Source of the DNA: GCA-2699445 sp032127075
GTDB lineage: Bacteria; Actinomycetota; Actinomycetes; S36-B12; GCA-2699445
DNA: 64,000 nt
NCBI GenBank assembly: GCA_032127075.1
Contig: JAQAZZ010000008.1
Coordinates: forward strand, 1-64,000
Direction: 5' to 3'
Numbering within the stretch: position 1 is the stretch's first letter; each line of letters opens with the position of its first letter. Positions 10,285 through 19,762 of this stretch are shown here, in pieces. The notes under the pieces were generated by a model. The model saw only the letters and a program-made list of their open reading frames with translations, made no database searches and was not told the origin of the DNA. The position numbers and the translations under genes were made by a program.

Positions 10285-11475
10285 ATGCACACTCTCGACG
10301 ACCTCGACGTCACCGGGAAGCGGGTGCTCGTCCGGGCCGACCTCAATGTGCCCATGTCGGACGGTGCCATCACCGATGACGGCCGAATCCGCGCCAGCGT
10401 CCCGACGCTGTCCGCGCTCACCGATCGCGGTGCCCGCGTGATCGTCGCCGCACATCTGGGCCGGCCGAAGGGGCAGGCGGTACCCGCCTTGTCGCTGGCC
10501 CCGGTGGCCCAACGGCTCGGTGAGCTGTTGGAACGGCCGGTCGGCTTCGTCGCCGACCTCACCGGTCCCGACGCCCAGGCGGCGGTCGCGGCGATGCAGG
10601 ACGGCGACGTCCTTGTGCTGGAGAACGTGCGGTTCGACCCCAGGGAGACGAGCAAGGATCCGCGGCAGCGCGGCGAACTCGCTGACGAGCTCGCCGGCCA
10701 CGCCGAGGCCTACGTCAGCGACGGCTTCGGCGTCGTGCACCGCGAGCAGGCCAGTGTCACGGATGTGGCGCGCCGCCTGCCCCACGGCGCCGGCCGGCTT
10801 GTGGCCGCGGAGTCGGAGGTCTTCACCAAGGTGCTGTCGGACCCGGATCGCCCGTACGTGGTGATCCTCGGCGGCGCGAAGGTCAGCGACAAGCTGGGGG
10901 TCATCGGCAACCTGCTCGGGTCGGTGGACCGGATCCTCGTCGGCGGTGGCATGTGCTACACGTTCCTGGCCGCCGAAGGCTACGACGTCGGCGACTCGCT
11001 GCTGGAGTCCGACCAGATCGACACCATCAAGGGTGTTCTCGCGGACGCCCGGGAGCGGGGAGTTGACGTCGTGCTGCCGGTTGACATCGTCGTCGCCCGG
11101 GAGTTCGCGGCCGATGCCGAGCACAAGACCGTCCCAGTGGCCGGTATCGAGTCCGGTTGGATGGGCCTGGACATCGGACCTGAGACGGTGGACCTGTTCC
11201 GCAGCCGTTTGGCCGATGCCCGCACGGTCGTGTGGAACGGTCCCATGGGCGTGTTCGAGATGCCGAGTTTCGCCAACGGGACCCGCGCCATCGCCGACCT
11301 GCTGTCGGAGTCGCCCGCATTCACCGTCATCGGCGGCGGCGACAGCGCCGCGGCGATACGCACCTTCGGCATACCCGATGACAAGTTCTCGCACATCTCC
11401 ACCGGCGGTGGCGCGAGCCTGGAGTTCCTGGAGGGCAAGACGCTGCCCGGCCTGGCTGTACTGGAGGAGTCCTGA
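10285..11475 (+). CDS. pgk: Phosphoglycerate kinase
   Basis: Transfers phosphate from 1,3-bisphosphoglycerate to ADP. At 396 aa it has family length. The N-terminal lobe has RADLNVPM and HLGRPKG for the acid substrate, and the C-terminal lobe has the nucleotide-binding GGAKVSDK and GGGDSAAAI. ATG 10285 lies 11 nt after the gap stop and begins MHTLDDLDVTGKRVLVR, as in relatives. Its TGA overlaps the tpiA ATG by one base, so the two are translationally linked. Confidence 0.97.
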   Translation: MHTLDDLDVTGKRVLVRADLNVPMSDGAITDDGRIRASVPTLSALTDRGARVIVAAHLGRPKGQAVPALSLAPVAQRLGELLERPVGFVADLTGPDAQAAVAAMQDGDVLVLENVRFDPRETSKDPRQRGELADELAGHAEAYVSDGFGVVHREQASVTDVARRLPHGAGRLVAAESEVFTKVLSDPDRPYVVILGGAKVSDKLGVIGNLLGSVDRILVGGGMCYTFLAAEGYDVGDSLLESDQIDTIKGVLADARERGVDVVLPVDIVVAREFAADAEHKTVPVAGIESGWMGLDIGPETVDLFRSRLADARTVVWNGPMGVFEMPSFANGTRAIADLLSESPAFTVIGGGDSAAAIRTFGIPDDKFSHISTGGGASLEFLEGKTLPGLAVLEES

Positions 11476-12260
11476 TGACAGATCGCAGACCGCTGATGGC
11501 GGGCAACTGGAAGATGAATCTGAACCACCAGGAGGCGATAGCGCTGGTCCAGAAGCTGGCCTTTTCGCTGACGGAGTCCGACCTCACCGAGGTCGAGGTG
11601 GCGGTGCTGCCGCCGTTCACCGACATCCGATCGGTTCAGACACTCGTCGATGCGGACAACTACAAGATCAAATATGGCGCCCAGGATGTGTCCGTCCACG
11701 AATCGGGCGCCTATACCGGCGAGGTGTCGGCGTCGATGCTCAGCAAGTTGGGCTGCACTTTCGTCTGTGTCGGGCACAGCGAGCGGCGCGAGTACCACGC
11801 GGAGGGCGACGACGTCGTCAATGCCAAGGCGCGGATCGCACTCGACCACGGACTCATCCCCGTGGTGTGTGTCGGCGAGACCCTGGACATCCGCCAGTCC
11901 GGGGAAGCGGTGCCGCACACCCTCGAGCAGGTGCGGGGCAGCCTGTCGGGGCTCGTGGAGCGGATGGGCGAGAACCTGGTGATCGCCTACGAGCCCGTCT
12001 GGGCCATCGGCACCGGTGAGGTGGCGACCCCGGAGGACGCCCAGGAGGTTTGTGGCGCGATCCGCGAATTCCTCCGCGAGCAGCACGGCGACGCCGCTGC
12101 CGACAGCGCGCGGATCCTGTACGGGGGATCGGTGAAGTCGGCCAACGTCGCGGGCATCATGGCCAAGCCGGACATCGACGGCGCCCTGGTGGGCGGGGCG
12201 AGTCTGGACGCCGACGAGTTCGTCGCCATCTGCAAGTTCCCGCAGCACCCGCCCGTGTAG
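11475..12260 (+). CDS. tpiA: Triose-phosphate isomerase
   Basis: Interconverts dihydroxyacetone phosphate and glyceraldehyde 3-phosphate. At 261 aa it is a standard TIM barrel. Catalytic Lys lies in GNWKMN, the electrophilic His in GHSERR, the catalytic Glu in AYEPVWAIGTG, and the phosphate-binding GGSVK near the end. It starts on the last base of the pgk stop (TGATG). Confidence 0.97.
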   Translation: MTDRRPLMAGNWKMNLNHQEAIALVQKLAFSLTESDLTEVEVAVLPPFTDIRSVQTLVDADNYKIKYGAQDVSVHESGAYTGEVSASMLSKLGCTFVCVGHSERREYHAEGDDVVNAKARIALDHGLIPVVCVGETLDIRQSGEAVPHTLEQVRGSLSGLVERMGENLVIAYEPVWAIGTGEVATPEDAQEVCGAIREFLREQHGDAAADSARILYGGSVKSANVAGIMAKPDIDGALVGGASLDADEFVAICKFPQHPPV

Positions 12261-12297
12261 CCCGTGGGCTACGCTGGGGGCCGGCGAAGGAGCGAAC

Positions 12298-12534
12298 GTG
12301 ACGATTGTTCTCCAGGTGGTGCTGGTGGTGACCAGCCTCGCCCTCATCGGCCTGATCCTGCTCCACAAGGGCAAGGGCGGTGGCCTCTCCGACATGTTCG
12401 GTGGCGGGATCAGCAGCAACCTCGGCGGATCGTCGGTTGCGGAGAAGAACCTGGACCGCATCACGATCATCATCGCCGTGCTGTGGGCCGCCGCCATCAT
12501 CGGACTCGGTCTGATCGTCAGTGCCGGTAGCTGA
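12298..12534 (+). CDS. secG: Preprotein translocase subunit SecG
   Basis: A 78-aa membrane protein with two hydrophobic segments (about 2-22 and 55-75) flanking a Gly-rich cytosolic loop (HKGKGGGLSDMFGGG), the hallmark of SecG. It is an accessory subunit of the SecYEG channel. The GTG start follows GAAGGAGCGAAC, a good Shine-Dalgarno. The position after tpiA is conserved in actinobacteria. Confidence 0.93.
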   Translation: MTIVLQVVLVVTSLALIGLILLHKGKGGGLSDMFGGGISSNLGGSSVAEKNLDRITIIIAVLWAAAIIGLGLIVSAGS

Positions 12535-12596
12535 CACAGCAGGGATCGACGGCGACGCGCCGGGCACGGGTGCCGTGCGACGCCGTGGCCACTGCA

Positions 12597-12602
12597 TACA
12601 GT
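12597..12602 (+). promoter_or_regulatory. Candidate -10 (TACAGT) of rbpA
   Basis: TACAGT in the 112-nt secG-rbpA gap fits TANNNT and would give a leader of about 40 nt with the GGAGAGGGG Shine-Dalgarno. No GGAAT/GTT sigma-R type promoter is seen, unlike the one I recall for Streptomyces rbpA. Confidence 0.35.
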
Positions 12603-12646
12603 CGGACGTCGACGAGACGAAGATCTTGTCTGGAGAGGGGTGACCA

Positions 12647-12985
12647 GTGGCAAGTGGACAGGCGATCCGGGGCAGCCGCATAGGTGCGGGTCCCATGGGA
12701 GAGGCGGAACGGGGGGAGTCAGCCCCGCGCGATTTGGTGTCGTTCTGGTGCGCCAACGGGCATGAGTCGACTCCCAGTTTCCTCAAAGGTGCCAGTATCC
12801 CGGCGAACTGGGATTGTCCCCGCTGCGGGTGGCCAGCGGGCCGCGACCGGGAGAATCCACCGGAGCCGCCCAAAGTGGAGCCCTACAAGACTCATCTGGC
12901 CTACGTGAAGGAGCGGCGCAGCGATTCTGATGCTGAGGCGATTCTCAGCGAGGCGCTGCAGGATCTGCGCGACGACTCGTTCTGA
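12647..12985 (+). CDS. rbpA: RNA polymerase-binding protein RbpA
   Basis: An actinobacteria-specific partner of RNA polymerase and the principal sigma factor that stabilises the open complex. It has 112 aa. The N-terminal tail is Gly/Arg-rich (ASGQAIRGSRIGAGPMG), the zinc-binding core is CANGHE...CPRCGWPAG, and the C-terminal sigma-interaction region is TEPYKTH-like (VEPYKTHLAYVKERRS). The GTG start is preceded by GGAGAGGGG. This protein is the single strongest marker that the organism is an actinobacterium. Confidence 0.97.
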   Translation: MASGQAIRGSRIGAGPMGEAERGESAPRDLVSFWCANGHESTPSFLKGASIPANWDCPRCGWPAGRDRENPPEPPKVEPYKTHLAYVKERRSDSDAEAILSEALQDLRDDSF

Positions 12986-13022
12986 TCCCGGGCCGGGTTC
13001 TTCCGATCGCCGTCACCCGAGT

Positions 13023-13799
13023 TCAGGACCGTCGTCGTCGGCGGTCGGGCAGATCCGCCCCTGCTGCCTCGTCTATGAGCGCAAGCGTGCGCAGCCGACC
13101 GACCGCCCCGGCGGCCGGATATCGCCGGGGGTCCGCCGGTGCCGTCAGGGCCCCCGCCAACGCCGCGCTTTTCTCCCCGCCCGCCGCGACAAGCCAGACC
13201 TCCGCCGCCGAGCTGATCAGCGGCAAGGTGAAAGAGATGCGGGTTGGCGGTGGTTTGGGGGAGTCCAGCACCGCGACGACCGTGGCATCGGCTGTCGCGG
13301 TCTGCGGCCGGCCGGGGAAGAGCGACGCGACATGGGCGTCCGGACCGACCCCGAGCATCAGCACGTCGAAGCGGGGCAAGCTGCGGCCCTGCTCGCGCGC
13401 CACAGCGGACAACTGGGTGGCATGCCCCGCGGCGGCGGCGGTGACGTCATCACCCCACGCGCCGTCGGCGGCGGGCATCGCATGGACTCGCACCGGGTCT
13501 GGCTGAACGGCGTCGAGGAGTGCCGCGCGGGACTGGGTCTCGTTTCGTTCGGGGTCGCCCGCGGCCAGGAAGCGCTCATCCCCCCAGTAGAAGTCCACCC
13601 GCCGCCAGTCGACGGCGTGGGCAGCCGGGTTGGCGGCCACCGCCTGCTGGCACCGGGTCCCCATCCCCCCACCGGTCAGCACCACGCCCGCATCGCCGAA
13701 GCGGACCTGTGCGTCGACGATTGCGGTGATCAGCCGGGCGGCGACGGAGGCCGCCAGCGACTCGGCATCCGGGTGCACGATGACATGGGCTTCTGCCAT
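13023..13799 (-). CDS. pgl: 6-phosphogluconolactonase
   Basis: Hydrolyses 6-phosphogluconolactone, the second oxidative pentose phosphate step. It has 258 aa with the SugarP isomerase-like fold: VVLTGGGMGT near residue 40 for phosphate and DFYWGDERF near 70, and GVGPDAHVASLFPG with the catalytic His. Its start shares one base with the opcA stop (TGATG). It is the last gene of the minus-strand tkt-tal-zwf-opcA-pgl group. Confidence 0.93.
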   Translation of the reverse strand: MAEAHVIVHPDAESLAASVAARLITAIVDAQVRFGDAGVVLTGGGMGTRCQQAVAANPAAHAVDWRRVDFYWGDERFLAAGDPERNETQSRAALLDAVQPDPVRVHAMPAADGAWGDDVTAAAAGHATQLSAVAREQGRSLPRFDVLMLGVGPDAHVASLFPGRPQTATADATVVAVLDSPKPPPTRISFTLPLISSAAEVWLVAAGGEKSAALAGALTAPADPRRYPAAGAVGRLRTLALIDEAAGADLPDRRRRRS

Positions 13800-14746
13800 C
13801 AGGCCGACCCGTCAGTGTTCGCCGAAGACTCCGGCAGCGGTTCGGTCCCCACCGCGTCCAGCGCCGACAACGCCTCGCCGTAGATATCGTCAGGGGTGAG
13901 CCGGCGCAGTTCCTCCGCCACGAGTTCCCCCAGTTCCCGGCGCGGCAGGGCGAGAGTGGCCGGCGGCATCCCGGCGATCGTCAGCGTGGCCTCGCGGCCG
14001 TCAGGCCGTTCCAGGCCGATCTCGCCATCTTCGGTGAGCAGGCGCACGGCAGTGATTCCGGGGCCGTCGCTGTCGAGGACGCTCACCGGGACATCCAATC
14101 GGCTGTGCAGCCAGGCTGCGAGCAGGTGGGCCGCGGCCAGCGACCACTTCACGTGGACCTCGGCGCCCACGATCCGGGGATGTGCGATGTCCAGCGTGGC
14201 GGCCAGCAGCGTGCGCCACAGTGTGATCTGGGTCCAGGCGAGGTCGGTGTCGCCCGGCCGGTAGCCGGACACGCATCGGCTCAGGGCAGCAACCTGGTCC
14301 GTTGCGGCCATGGAGTTGCTGATTCGGCGCTGAGCGTGAGAGCCGATCGGATCTTCGGCTGGGACTGCCGGCGCGTCGCGGGGCCACCAGGCGACCACGG
14401 GTGTGTCCGGCAGGAGCAGCGGGATCGCGACCGAGCCGGCGTGGCTGGACAGATCGCCGCGCAGCCGCATGACGATGAGTTCGCCCGGCCCGTCGTCCCC
14501 TCCCACGGAGATCTCGGCATCCAGCCGGGAGAACGGGCCGTCCGGCCGGGGGATCAGCACCAAGATGCGCATCGGGTGTTCGTGAGCCGCCTGGGTTGCC
14601 GCCACGGTCGCGTCGGCCTGGCTGGCCTCGTCGGCCAGGACCAACAGGGTCATCACCATCCCGGTGGCGGGCGCGCCCAGGCGGTGACGCTCGCGGGTGA
14701 TCTCGGACGAGACCAAGTTCCCGGTGGTGTTCTCCAGCCGGATCAT
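13799..14746 (-). CDS. opcA: Glucose-6-phosphate dehydrogenase assembly protein OpcA
   Basis: A 315-aa protein of the OpcA family, which binds Zwf and tunes its oligomerisation and redox sensitivity in cyanobacteria and actinobacteria. The start at 14746 (MIRLENTTGNLVSSEITRE) overlaps the zwf stop by ATGA. WWPRDAPAVPAEDPIGSHAQRRI in the middle is a family block. Immediate linkage to zwf supports the call. Confidence 0.92.
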   Translation of the reverse strand: MIRLENTTGNLVSSEITRERHRLGAPATGMVMTLLVLADEASQADATVAATQAAHEHPMRILVLIPRPDGPFSRLDAEISVGGDDGPGELIVMRLRGDLSSHAGSVAIPLLLPDTPVVAWWPRDAPAVPAEDPIGSHAQRRISNSMAATDQVAALSRCVSGYRPGDTDLAWTQITLWRTLLAATLDIAHPRIVGAEVHVKWSLAAAHLLAAWLHSRLDVPVSVLDSDGPGITAVRLLTEDGEIGLERPDGREATLTIAGMPPATLALPRRELGELVAEELRRLTPDDIYGEALSALDAVGTEPLPESSANTDGSA

Positions 14747-16272
14747 GGCCTCCTCCAGGTGCGCCCGTCCGCGGCCATCATCCGATACGCCGATTTTGGT
14801 CCCCAGCCCCCAGAGGTGTACTCCTCCGGCTGTCCGCGCGACGCCCAGTGATCCAGGACGGGGTCGAGGATCTTCCAGGACAGTTCGACCTCTTCGTGGC
14901 GGGGGAACAGGGGAGGGTCGCCCAGCAGGACGTCGAGGATGAGTCGTTCGTACGCCTCCGGGGAGGCCTGGGTGAAGGATTCCCCGTACTGGAAGTCCAT
15001 GTTGACGTCCCGCACCTCCAGCACCGTGCCGGGAACCTTCGAGCCGAACCGGACGGTCATCCCCTCGTCCGGCTGCACCCGGAACACGATGGCGTTGTGG
15101 CCGAGCTCTTGCACCGCTGTGGCGCTGAACGGCAGATGCGGCGCGCGCTTGAAGATGATGGCGATCTCGGTGACCCTGCGCCCCAGCCGCTTGCCGGTCC
15201 GCAGGTAGAACGGCACACCGGCCCAGCGGCGGTTGTCGATGTCCAGGCGGATCGCGGCGAAGGTCTCGGTGATGGAGTCCGCGGGAATACCGTCTTCCGC
15301 CAGGTACCCCTTCACCGGCACGCCGCCCTGCCATCCCGCACCGTACTGGCCACGGGCCGTGTGCTGATCCAGGTCGTCGGGCAGCACCACCGAGCGGAGC
15401 ACCTTCTCCTTCTCGATCCGGACCGAGTCGGCGGAGAAGCCGGCGGGCTCCTCCATGGCTGTCAGCGCCAGCAGTTGCAGCAGATGGTTCTGGATCACGT
15501 CCCGGGCGGCGCCGATGCCGTCGTAGTAGCCCGCCCGGCCGCCGATGCCGATGTCTTCACCCATGGTGATCTGCACGCTGTCGACATAGTGGCTGTTCCA
15601 CAGCGGCTCGAACAGGTTGTTCGCGAACCGGATGGCCAGCAAGTTCTGGACGGTCTCCTTGCCCAGGTAGTGGTCGATCCGGAACACCGAGCCGTGCGGG
15701 AACACCGAATCGACCACCCGGTTGAGTTCACGGGCGGATTCCAGATCATGCCCGAAGGGTTTCTCGATGACCACCCGGCTCCACGACTTGCCGTCGTGGG
15801 AGGCCAAGCCGGCGGAATCCAGATGCTCGGTGACAACGCTGAAGAAGCGCGGGGGGATCGAGAAGTAGAAGGCATGGTTCCCGCCGGTACCGCGGTCGCG
15901 ATCCAGATCGCCGAGCACCTCGGCAAGAGTCACGTAGTCGGCCGGCTCCGCCAGGTCGCCGGCGACGAACCGGATGCCCTGCGACAACTGCGACCACACG
16001 TCCTCGCGGAAAGGGGTCCGTGAGTGTTCGCTGACGGCGTCGTGGACGATCTGGGCGAAGTCCTGGTCCTCCCAGTCGCGCCGGGCGAATCCGACCAGCG
16101 CGAAATTGGGGGGGAGCAGGCCGCGGTTGGCCAGGTCATAGATGGCGGGCATGACCTTCTTGGTCGCGAGGTCCCCCGTCACACCGAAGATCACCATGCC
16201 GCACGGCCCGGCAACTTTGGGCAGCCGCAGATCCCGCGGGTCGCGCAGTGGGTTGGCGGCTCCGCCCGTCAT
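14743..16272 (-). CDS. zwf: Glucose-6-phosphate 1-dehydrogenase
   Basis: First enzyme of the oxidative pentose phosphate pathway, making NADPH and 6-phosphogluconolactone. It has 509 aa. The nucleotide-binding FGVTGDLATKK is near residue 29, and the active-site block RIDHYLGKE holds the substrate Lys and catalytic His. Start overlaps the tal stop by ATGA and its stop overlaps opcA by ATGA. Confidence 0.97.
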   Translation of the reverse strand: MTGGAANPLRDPRDLRLPKVAGPCGMVIFGVTGDLATKKVMPAIYDLANRGLLPPNFALVGFARRDWEDQDFAQIVHDAVSEHSRTPFREDVWSQLSQGIRFVAGDLAEPADYVTLAEVLGDLDRDRGTGGNHAFYFSIPPRFFSVVTEHLDSAGLASHDGKSWSRVVIEKPFGHDLESARELNRVVDSVFPHGSVFRIDHYLGKETVQNLLAIRFANNLFEPLWNSHYVDSVQITMGEDIGIGGRAGYYDGIGAARDVIQNHLLQLLALTAMEEPAGFSADSVRIEKEKVLRSVVLPDDLDQHTARGQYGAGWQGGVPVKGYLAEDGIPADSITETFAAIRLDIDNRRWAGVPFYLRTGKRLGRRVTEIAIIFKRAPHLPFSATAVQELGHNAIVFRVQPDEGMTVRFGSKVPGTVLEVRDVNMDFQYGESFTQASPEAYERLILDVLLGDPPLFPRHEEVELSWKILDPVLDHWASRGQPEEYTSGGWGPKSAYRMMAADGRTWRRP

Positions 16273-17393
16273 GCGACGGCAGCGTTCTCACGCTGGGTGA
16301 GGGCCCGCTGCAGGTTGTCCAACAGGTCCACCCAGGCGACGACGAACTTCTCCACTCCCTCGTCGAGCAGCACCGCGAAGACATCTTCCATGTCGATCCC
16401 CACGGCGGCCAGATCGGCGAAGACCTGCCGGGCATCGCCGATGCGGGGCTTCACCGTGTCACCGCTGATGTCACCGTGCTCGGCTACGGCCTCCATCGTC
16501 GCCCCCGGCATGGTGTTGACCACGCCCGCGGTCACCAGATCGACCACATAGCGCGTGTCGTCGTAGCGCGCGTCCTTGACGCTGGTGGACGCCCACAACG
16601 GCCGTTGCGGCCTGGCTCCTCGTGCCGTCAGAGCCTGCCAGCGGTCCGATGCCATCGCCTTCTCGAACTCGGCATAGGCAATTCGAGCGTTGGCGATGGC
16701 AGCTGCGCCCCGCAGCCTCTCCGCCTCCGGTGTGCCGATCCGATCGATACGTTTGTCCACTTCGCTGTCCACCCGGCTCACGAAGAAGGAGGCGACGGAG
16801 TGGATGGTGCTGAGGTCGCGGCCATCGTCGCCGGCGCGTTCCAGGCCGGTCATCCAGGCGTCCATCACCCTGACATAGACCTGTGGGCTGAAGATCAACG
16901 TGACGTTGACGCTGATCCCCTCGCTGAGAGCCTGGGTGATGGCCGGCAGCCCCTCGTCCGTTCCCGGGATCTTGATCAGGACGTTCGGCCGGTCCACCGT
17001 CCAGTGCAGCGCCCTCGCCTCTGCAATTGTCGGGCCCGCGTCACGGGCATATCGGGGGTCCACCTCGATAGACACCCGGCCGTCCTCCCCCCCGGTGTCC
17101 TGCCAAACGTCCCGCAGCAGATCGCAGGCGTCGCGCACGTCGGCGGCAGTGATGGCTCGAACTGCCTCACCCCGGCTCACGCCCCGCGACGCCAGGTCGC
17201 GCAACTGATCCTCGTAGGCGCCGGCCTCACCGGTGATCGCCTTGTTGAAGATCGCCGGATTGGTCGTCACCCCGGTGACGCAGTCATCGGCCACCAGGCG
17301 GGACAATCCGCCGCTGCGCAACCTGTCGCGGTCCAGATCATCGAGCCAGATGGACACTCCCGCGTCCGCGAGGGCCTGCAGTCGTTCCGACAT
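16269..17393 (-). CDS. tal: Transaldolase
   Basis: Moves a dihydroxyacetone unit from sedoheptulose 7-phosphate to glyceraldehyde 3-phosphate. It has 374 aa, the longer actinobacterial form. TTNPAIFNKAI is the family start motif and the Schiff-base Lys lies in NVLIKIPGT (about 140). The ATG follows GAGGAGGACCCG, a strong Shine-Dalgarno. A TTGACA at 17452-17447 in the 125-nt gap from tkt could be the -35 of a separate promoter, but its -10 is poor. Confidence 0.95.
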   Translation of the reverse strand: MSERLQALADAGVSIWLDDLDRDRLRSGGLSRLVADDCVTGVTTNPAIFNKAITGEAGAYEDQLRDLASRGVSRGEAVRAITAADVRDACDLLRDVWQDTGGEDGRVSIEVDPRYARDAGPTIAEARALHWTVDRPNVLIKIPGTDEGLPAITQALSEGISVNVTLIFSPQVYVRVMDAWMTGLERAGDDGRDLSTIHSVASFFVSRVDSEVDKRIDRIGTPEAERLRGAAAIANARIAYAEFEKAMASDRWQALTARGARPQRPLWASTSVKDARYDDTRYVVDLVTAGVVNTMPGATMEAVAEHGDISGDTVKPRIGDARQVFADLAAVGIDMEDVFAVLLDEGVEKFVVAWVDLLDNLQRALTQRENAAVA

Positions 17394-17518
17394 CGGGTCC
17401 TCCTCGGGCCGGCTTCCCGGCAGATGGCCGCTTCCCGTGGGCCGGGTGTCAAACAGAGGCTATCGACCCGCCACCGGAGTCGCCAGAGGAAGCGGGTGAA
17501 CATCCGGCGTCGGCTGCC

Positions 17519-19591
17519 TCAACCGGCCGCGGCGACGGATTCCTGGGCCGCGGCCACCACAGCGTCGGCTGTGATGCCGAAGTTCTCCAGCAGCAGGGCA
17601 CCGTCGGCCGAAGCGCCGAAATGGTCGATACCCACGGCGCGGCCGTTGGTGCCCAGGTACTTCCACCAACCGCCGGATGCGCCGGCCTCGACCGATACCC
17701 GCGCGGTGACGGCCGCCGGCAGCACTGATTCCCGGTAGTCCGCTTCTTGGCTGTCGAACCATTCCAGGCAGGGCATGGAGACCACCCGGGCCGCGACCCC
17801 CTGCTCCCGGAGCGTGTCGGCAGCAGCCAATGCCACGCTGACCTCCGAGCCCGTTGCAAGGAGCAGCACCTCCGGCTGTCCGTCGCTGTCGGCCAGGATG
17901 TAGGCGCCGCGCGCAACTCCCTCGACGTCGGCGTAGGTGTTCCGGTCCAGGGTCGGGACCGCCTGCCTGGTCAGGACCAGCCCGGCGGGTTCGCCGCGTT
18001 CGAGGATTGTCCGCCACGCGACCGCAGTCTCGTTGGCGTCAGCGGGCCGCACGATGTTGAGGTTCGGAATCAGGCGCAATGCCCACAGATGCTCGATCGG
18101 CTGGTGGGTCGGACCGTCCTCACCGAGGCCGACGGTGTCGTGGGTCCACACGAACGTCGCCGCAACGTCCATGAGCGCCGAAAGGCGGACCGCCCCCCGC
18201 ATGTAGTCGCTGAATACCAGGAAGGTCCCGCCGAAGGGCTTGCAGAGCCCAGACAGCGCCATTCCGTTGACGGCGGCGCCCATCGCATGCTCCCGGACGC
18301 CGAAGTGCAGGATCCGCCCGTAGGGCGAGTTGGGCCCGGCGAAGGGAGAGTCGGGTTTCACGTCGACGCTGTCGGGGAGGAACGATCCGCTGCCCTTGAT
18401 CGTGGTGAGGTTGCTCTCCGCGAGATCCGCCGAGCCGCCGACGAACTCCGGCAGGGCGGCGGCGATGGATTGGATCACCTCGCCCGACGCCTTGCGGGTC
18501 GCCATGGGCTTCCCGGCGGGGAACTCCGGCAGATCGATCTCCGGCAGTCGGCCCGACTGGATGCGGTCCAGCAGCGCCGCACGATCCGGGTTGGCGGAGC
18601 GCCAGGTGTCGAAATCTTGATCCCATCGGGCTCGAAGGGCAGCGCCTCGCCGCTTGACGTCGCGGGCGTGGGCCAGGACATCGTCGGCAACGGCGAAGGA
18701 CTCCTCCGGATCGAACCCCAGCGCCTCTTTGGTCGCGGCCACCTCGTCGGCGCCGAGCGCCGCGCCGTGGGCGAGGTAGGTGTTCTGCTTGTGGGGGGCG
18801 GGCCAGCCGATGATAGATCGCAGTCGGATGAAGGTGGGCCGGTCGGTCGTAGCCCTGGCCGCGGTGAGTGCCCGGTGCAGGCCCTGGACATCCACCGATC
18901 CGTCGTCTGCCAGTGCGACCTCATCGGTGTGCCAGCCGTAGGCGCGGTATCTTGCGACAACGTCCTCGCCGAAGGCGATCGCGGTGTCGTCCTCGATGGA
19001 GATGCGGTTGTCGTCCCAGATAATCGTGAGGTTGCCCAACTGCTGGGTGCCGGCCAGGGACGACGCCTCCGACGAGATCCCCTCTTCGAGGCAGCCGTCG
19101 CCAGCCACAACCCAGATGCGGTAGTCGAACGGACTGGTCCCGGGCGCGGCGTCCGGGTCGAACAGGCCCCGCTCATATCGCTGTGCCATCGCCATGCCGA
19201 CGGCGTTGGCAACACCCTGGCCCAAAGGTCCGGTGGTGGTTTCGACGCCGACCGTATGGCCGTACTCGGGGTGGCCGGGGGTGAGGCTGCCCCAGGTGCG
19301 GAAGGCTTGCAGATCGGACAGCTCCAGGCCGTACCCGGATAGGAACAGCTGCGTATACAGCGTGAGGCTGGAGTGTCCGCACGACAGGACGAACCGATCT
19401 CGACCCAGCCACTTCGCGTCGCTGGGATCATGGCGCAGGAAGCGCTGGAAGAGCAGGTACGCGGCCGGAGCCAGGCTCATGGCCGTGCCCGGGTGGCCGT
19501 TGCCGGTCTTCTGGACAGCGTCTGCCGCAAGCAGACGAGCGGTGTCCACCGCTCGGCTGTCCAGTTCGCTCCACTCAAGCCTCTGATTCAC
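17519..19591 (-). CDS. tkt: Transketolase
   Basis: Thiamine-diphosphate enzyme that transfers two-carbon units in the non-oxidative pentose phosphate pathway. It has 690 aa. The cofactor motif runs from GDGCLEEGISSEA to the Asn in WDDNRIS (about 165-200), the substrate-binding GNGHPGTAMS is at about 31, and the Pyr domain has LRLIPNLNIVRPADANET. The GTG start has GGAGGGAACCAC before it. It opens the minus-strand pentose phosphate cluster. Confidence 0.97.
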   Translation of the reverse strand: MNQRLEWSELDSRAVDTARLLAADAVQKTGNGHPGTAMSLAPAAYLLFQRFLRHDPSDAKWLGRDRFVLSCGHSSLTLYTQLFLSGYGLELSDLQAFRTWGSLTPGHPEYGHTVGVETTTGPLGQGVANAVGMAMAQRYERGLFDPDAAPGTSPFDYRIWVVAGDGCLEEGISSEASSLAGTQQLGNLTIIWDDNRISIEDDTAIAFGEDVVARYRAYGWHTDEVALADDGSVDVQGLHRALTAARATTDRPTFIRLRSIIGWPAPHKQNTYLAHGAALGADEVAATKEALGFDPEESFAVADDVLAHARDVKRRGAALRARWDQDFDTWRSANPDRAALLDRIQSGRLPEIDLPEFPAGKPMATRKASGEVIQSIAAALPEFVGGSADLAESNLTTIKGSGSFLPDSVDVKPDSPFAGPNSPYGRILHFGVREHAMGAAVNGMALSGLCKPFGGTFLVFSDYMRGAVRLSALMDVAATFVWTHDTVGLGEDGPTHQPIEHLWALRLIPNLNIVRPADANETAVAWRTILERGEPAGLVLTRQAVPTLDRNTYADVEGVARGAYILADSDGQPEVLLLATGSEVSVALAAADTLREQGVAARVVSMPCLEWFDSQEADYRESVLPAAVTARVSVEAGASGGWWKYLGTNGRAVGIDHFGASADGALLLENFGITADAVVAAAQESVAAAG

Positions 19592-19640
19592 GTGGTTCCC
19601 TCCACCGCGACGGGACCACCATCGGCGCCGTCTCCGCCGC

Positions 19641-19646
19641 AGCCTA
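19641..19646 (-). promoter_or_regulatory. Candidate -10 (TAGGCT) of tkt
   Basis: TAGGCT on the minus strand, about 50 nt before the tkt GTG, fits TANNNT and gives room for the GGAGGG Shine-Dalgarno. It faces away from the candidate ctaB -10 at 19695. Confidence 0.35.
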
Positions 19647-19694
19647 GCGAGCGGGTCGGTCCCATGGCGTGCCGCTGCGGCGATCCGGGGCGGC

Positions 19695-19700
19695 TAGACT
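19695..19700 (+). promoter_or_regulatory. Candidate -10 (TAGACT) of ctaB
   Basis: TAGACT fits TANNNT and lies about 62 nt upstream of the ctaB GTG at 19763. No good -35 is seen. Confidence 0.4.
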
Positions 19701-19762
19701 GACTCGAGTCCGCTTCCGGTGCCCAGCAGGTTGCGGCGAGGTGTCGGCGAACGGAGAAGCGG

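Noticed and set aside
17447..17452. Perfect TTGACA on the minus strand as a tal promoter
   Set aside because: At 16-19 bp downstream only GGCCAT/CCATCT-like hexamers are present, a poor -10, so it is not listed as a promoter.
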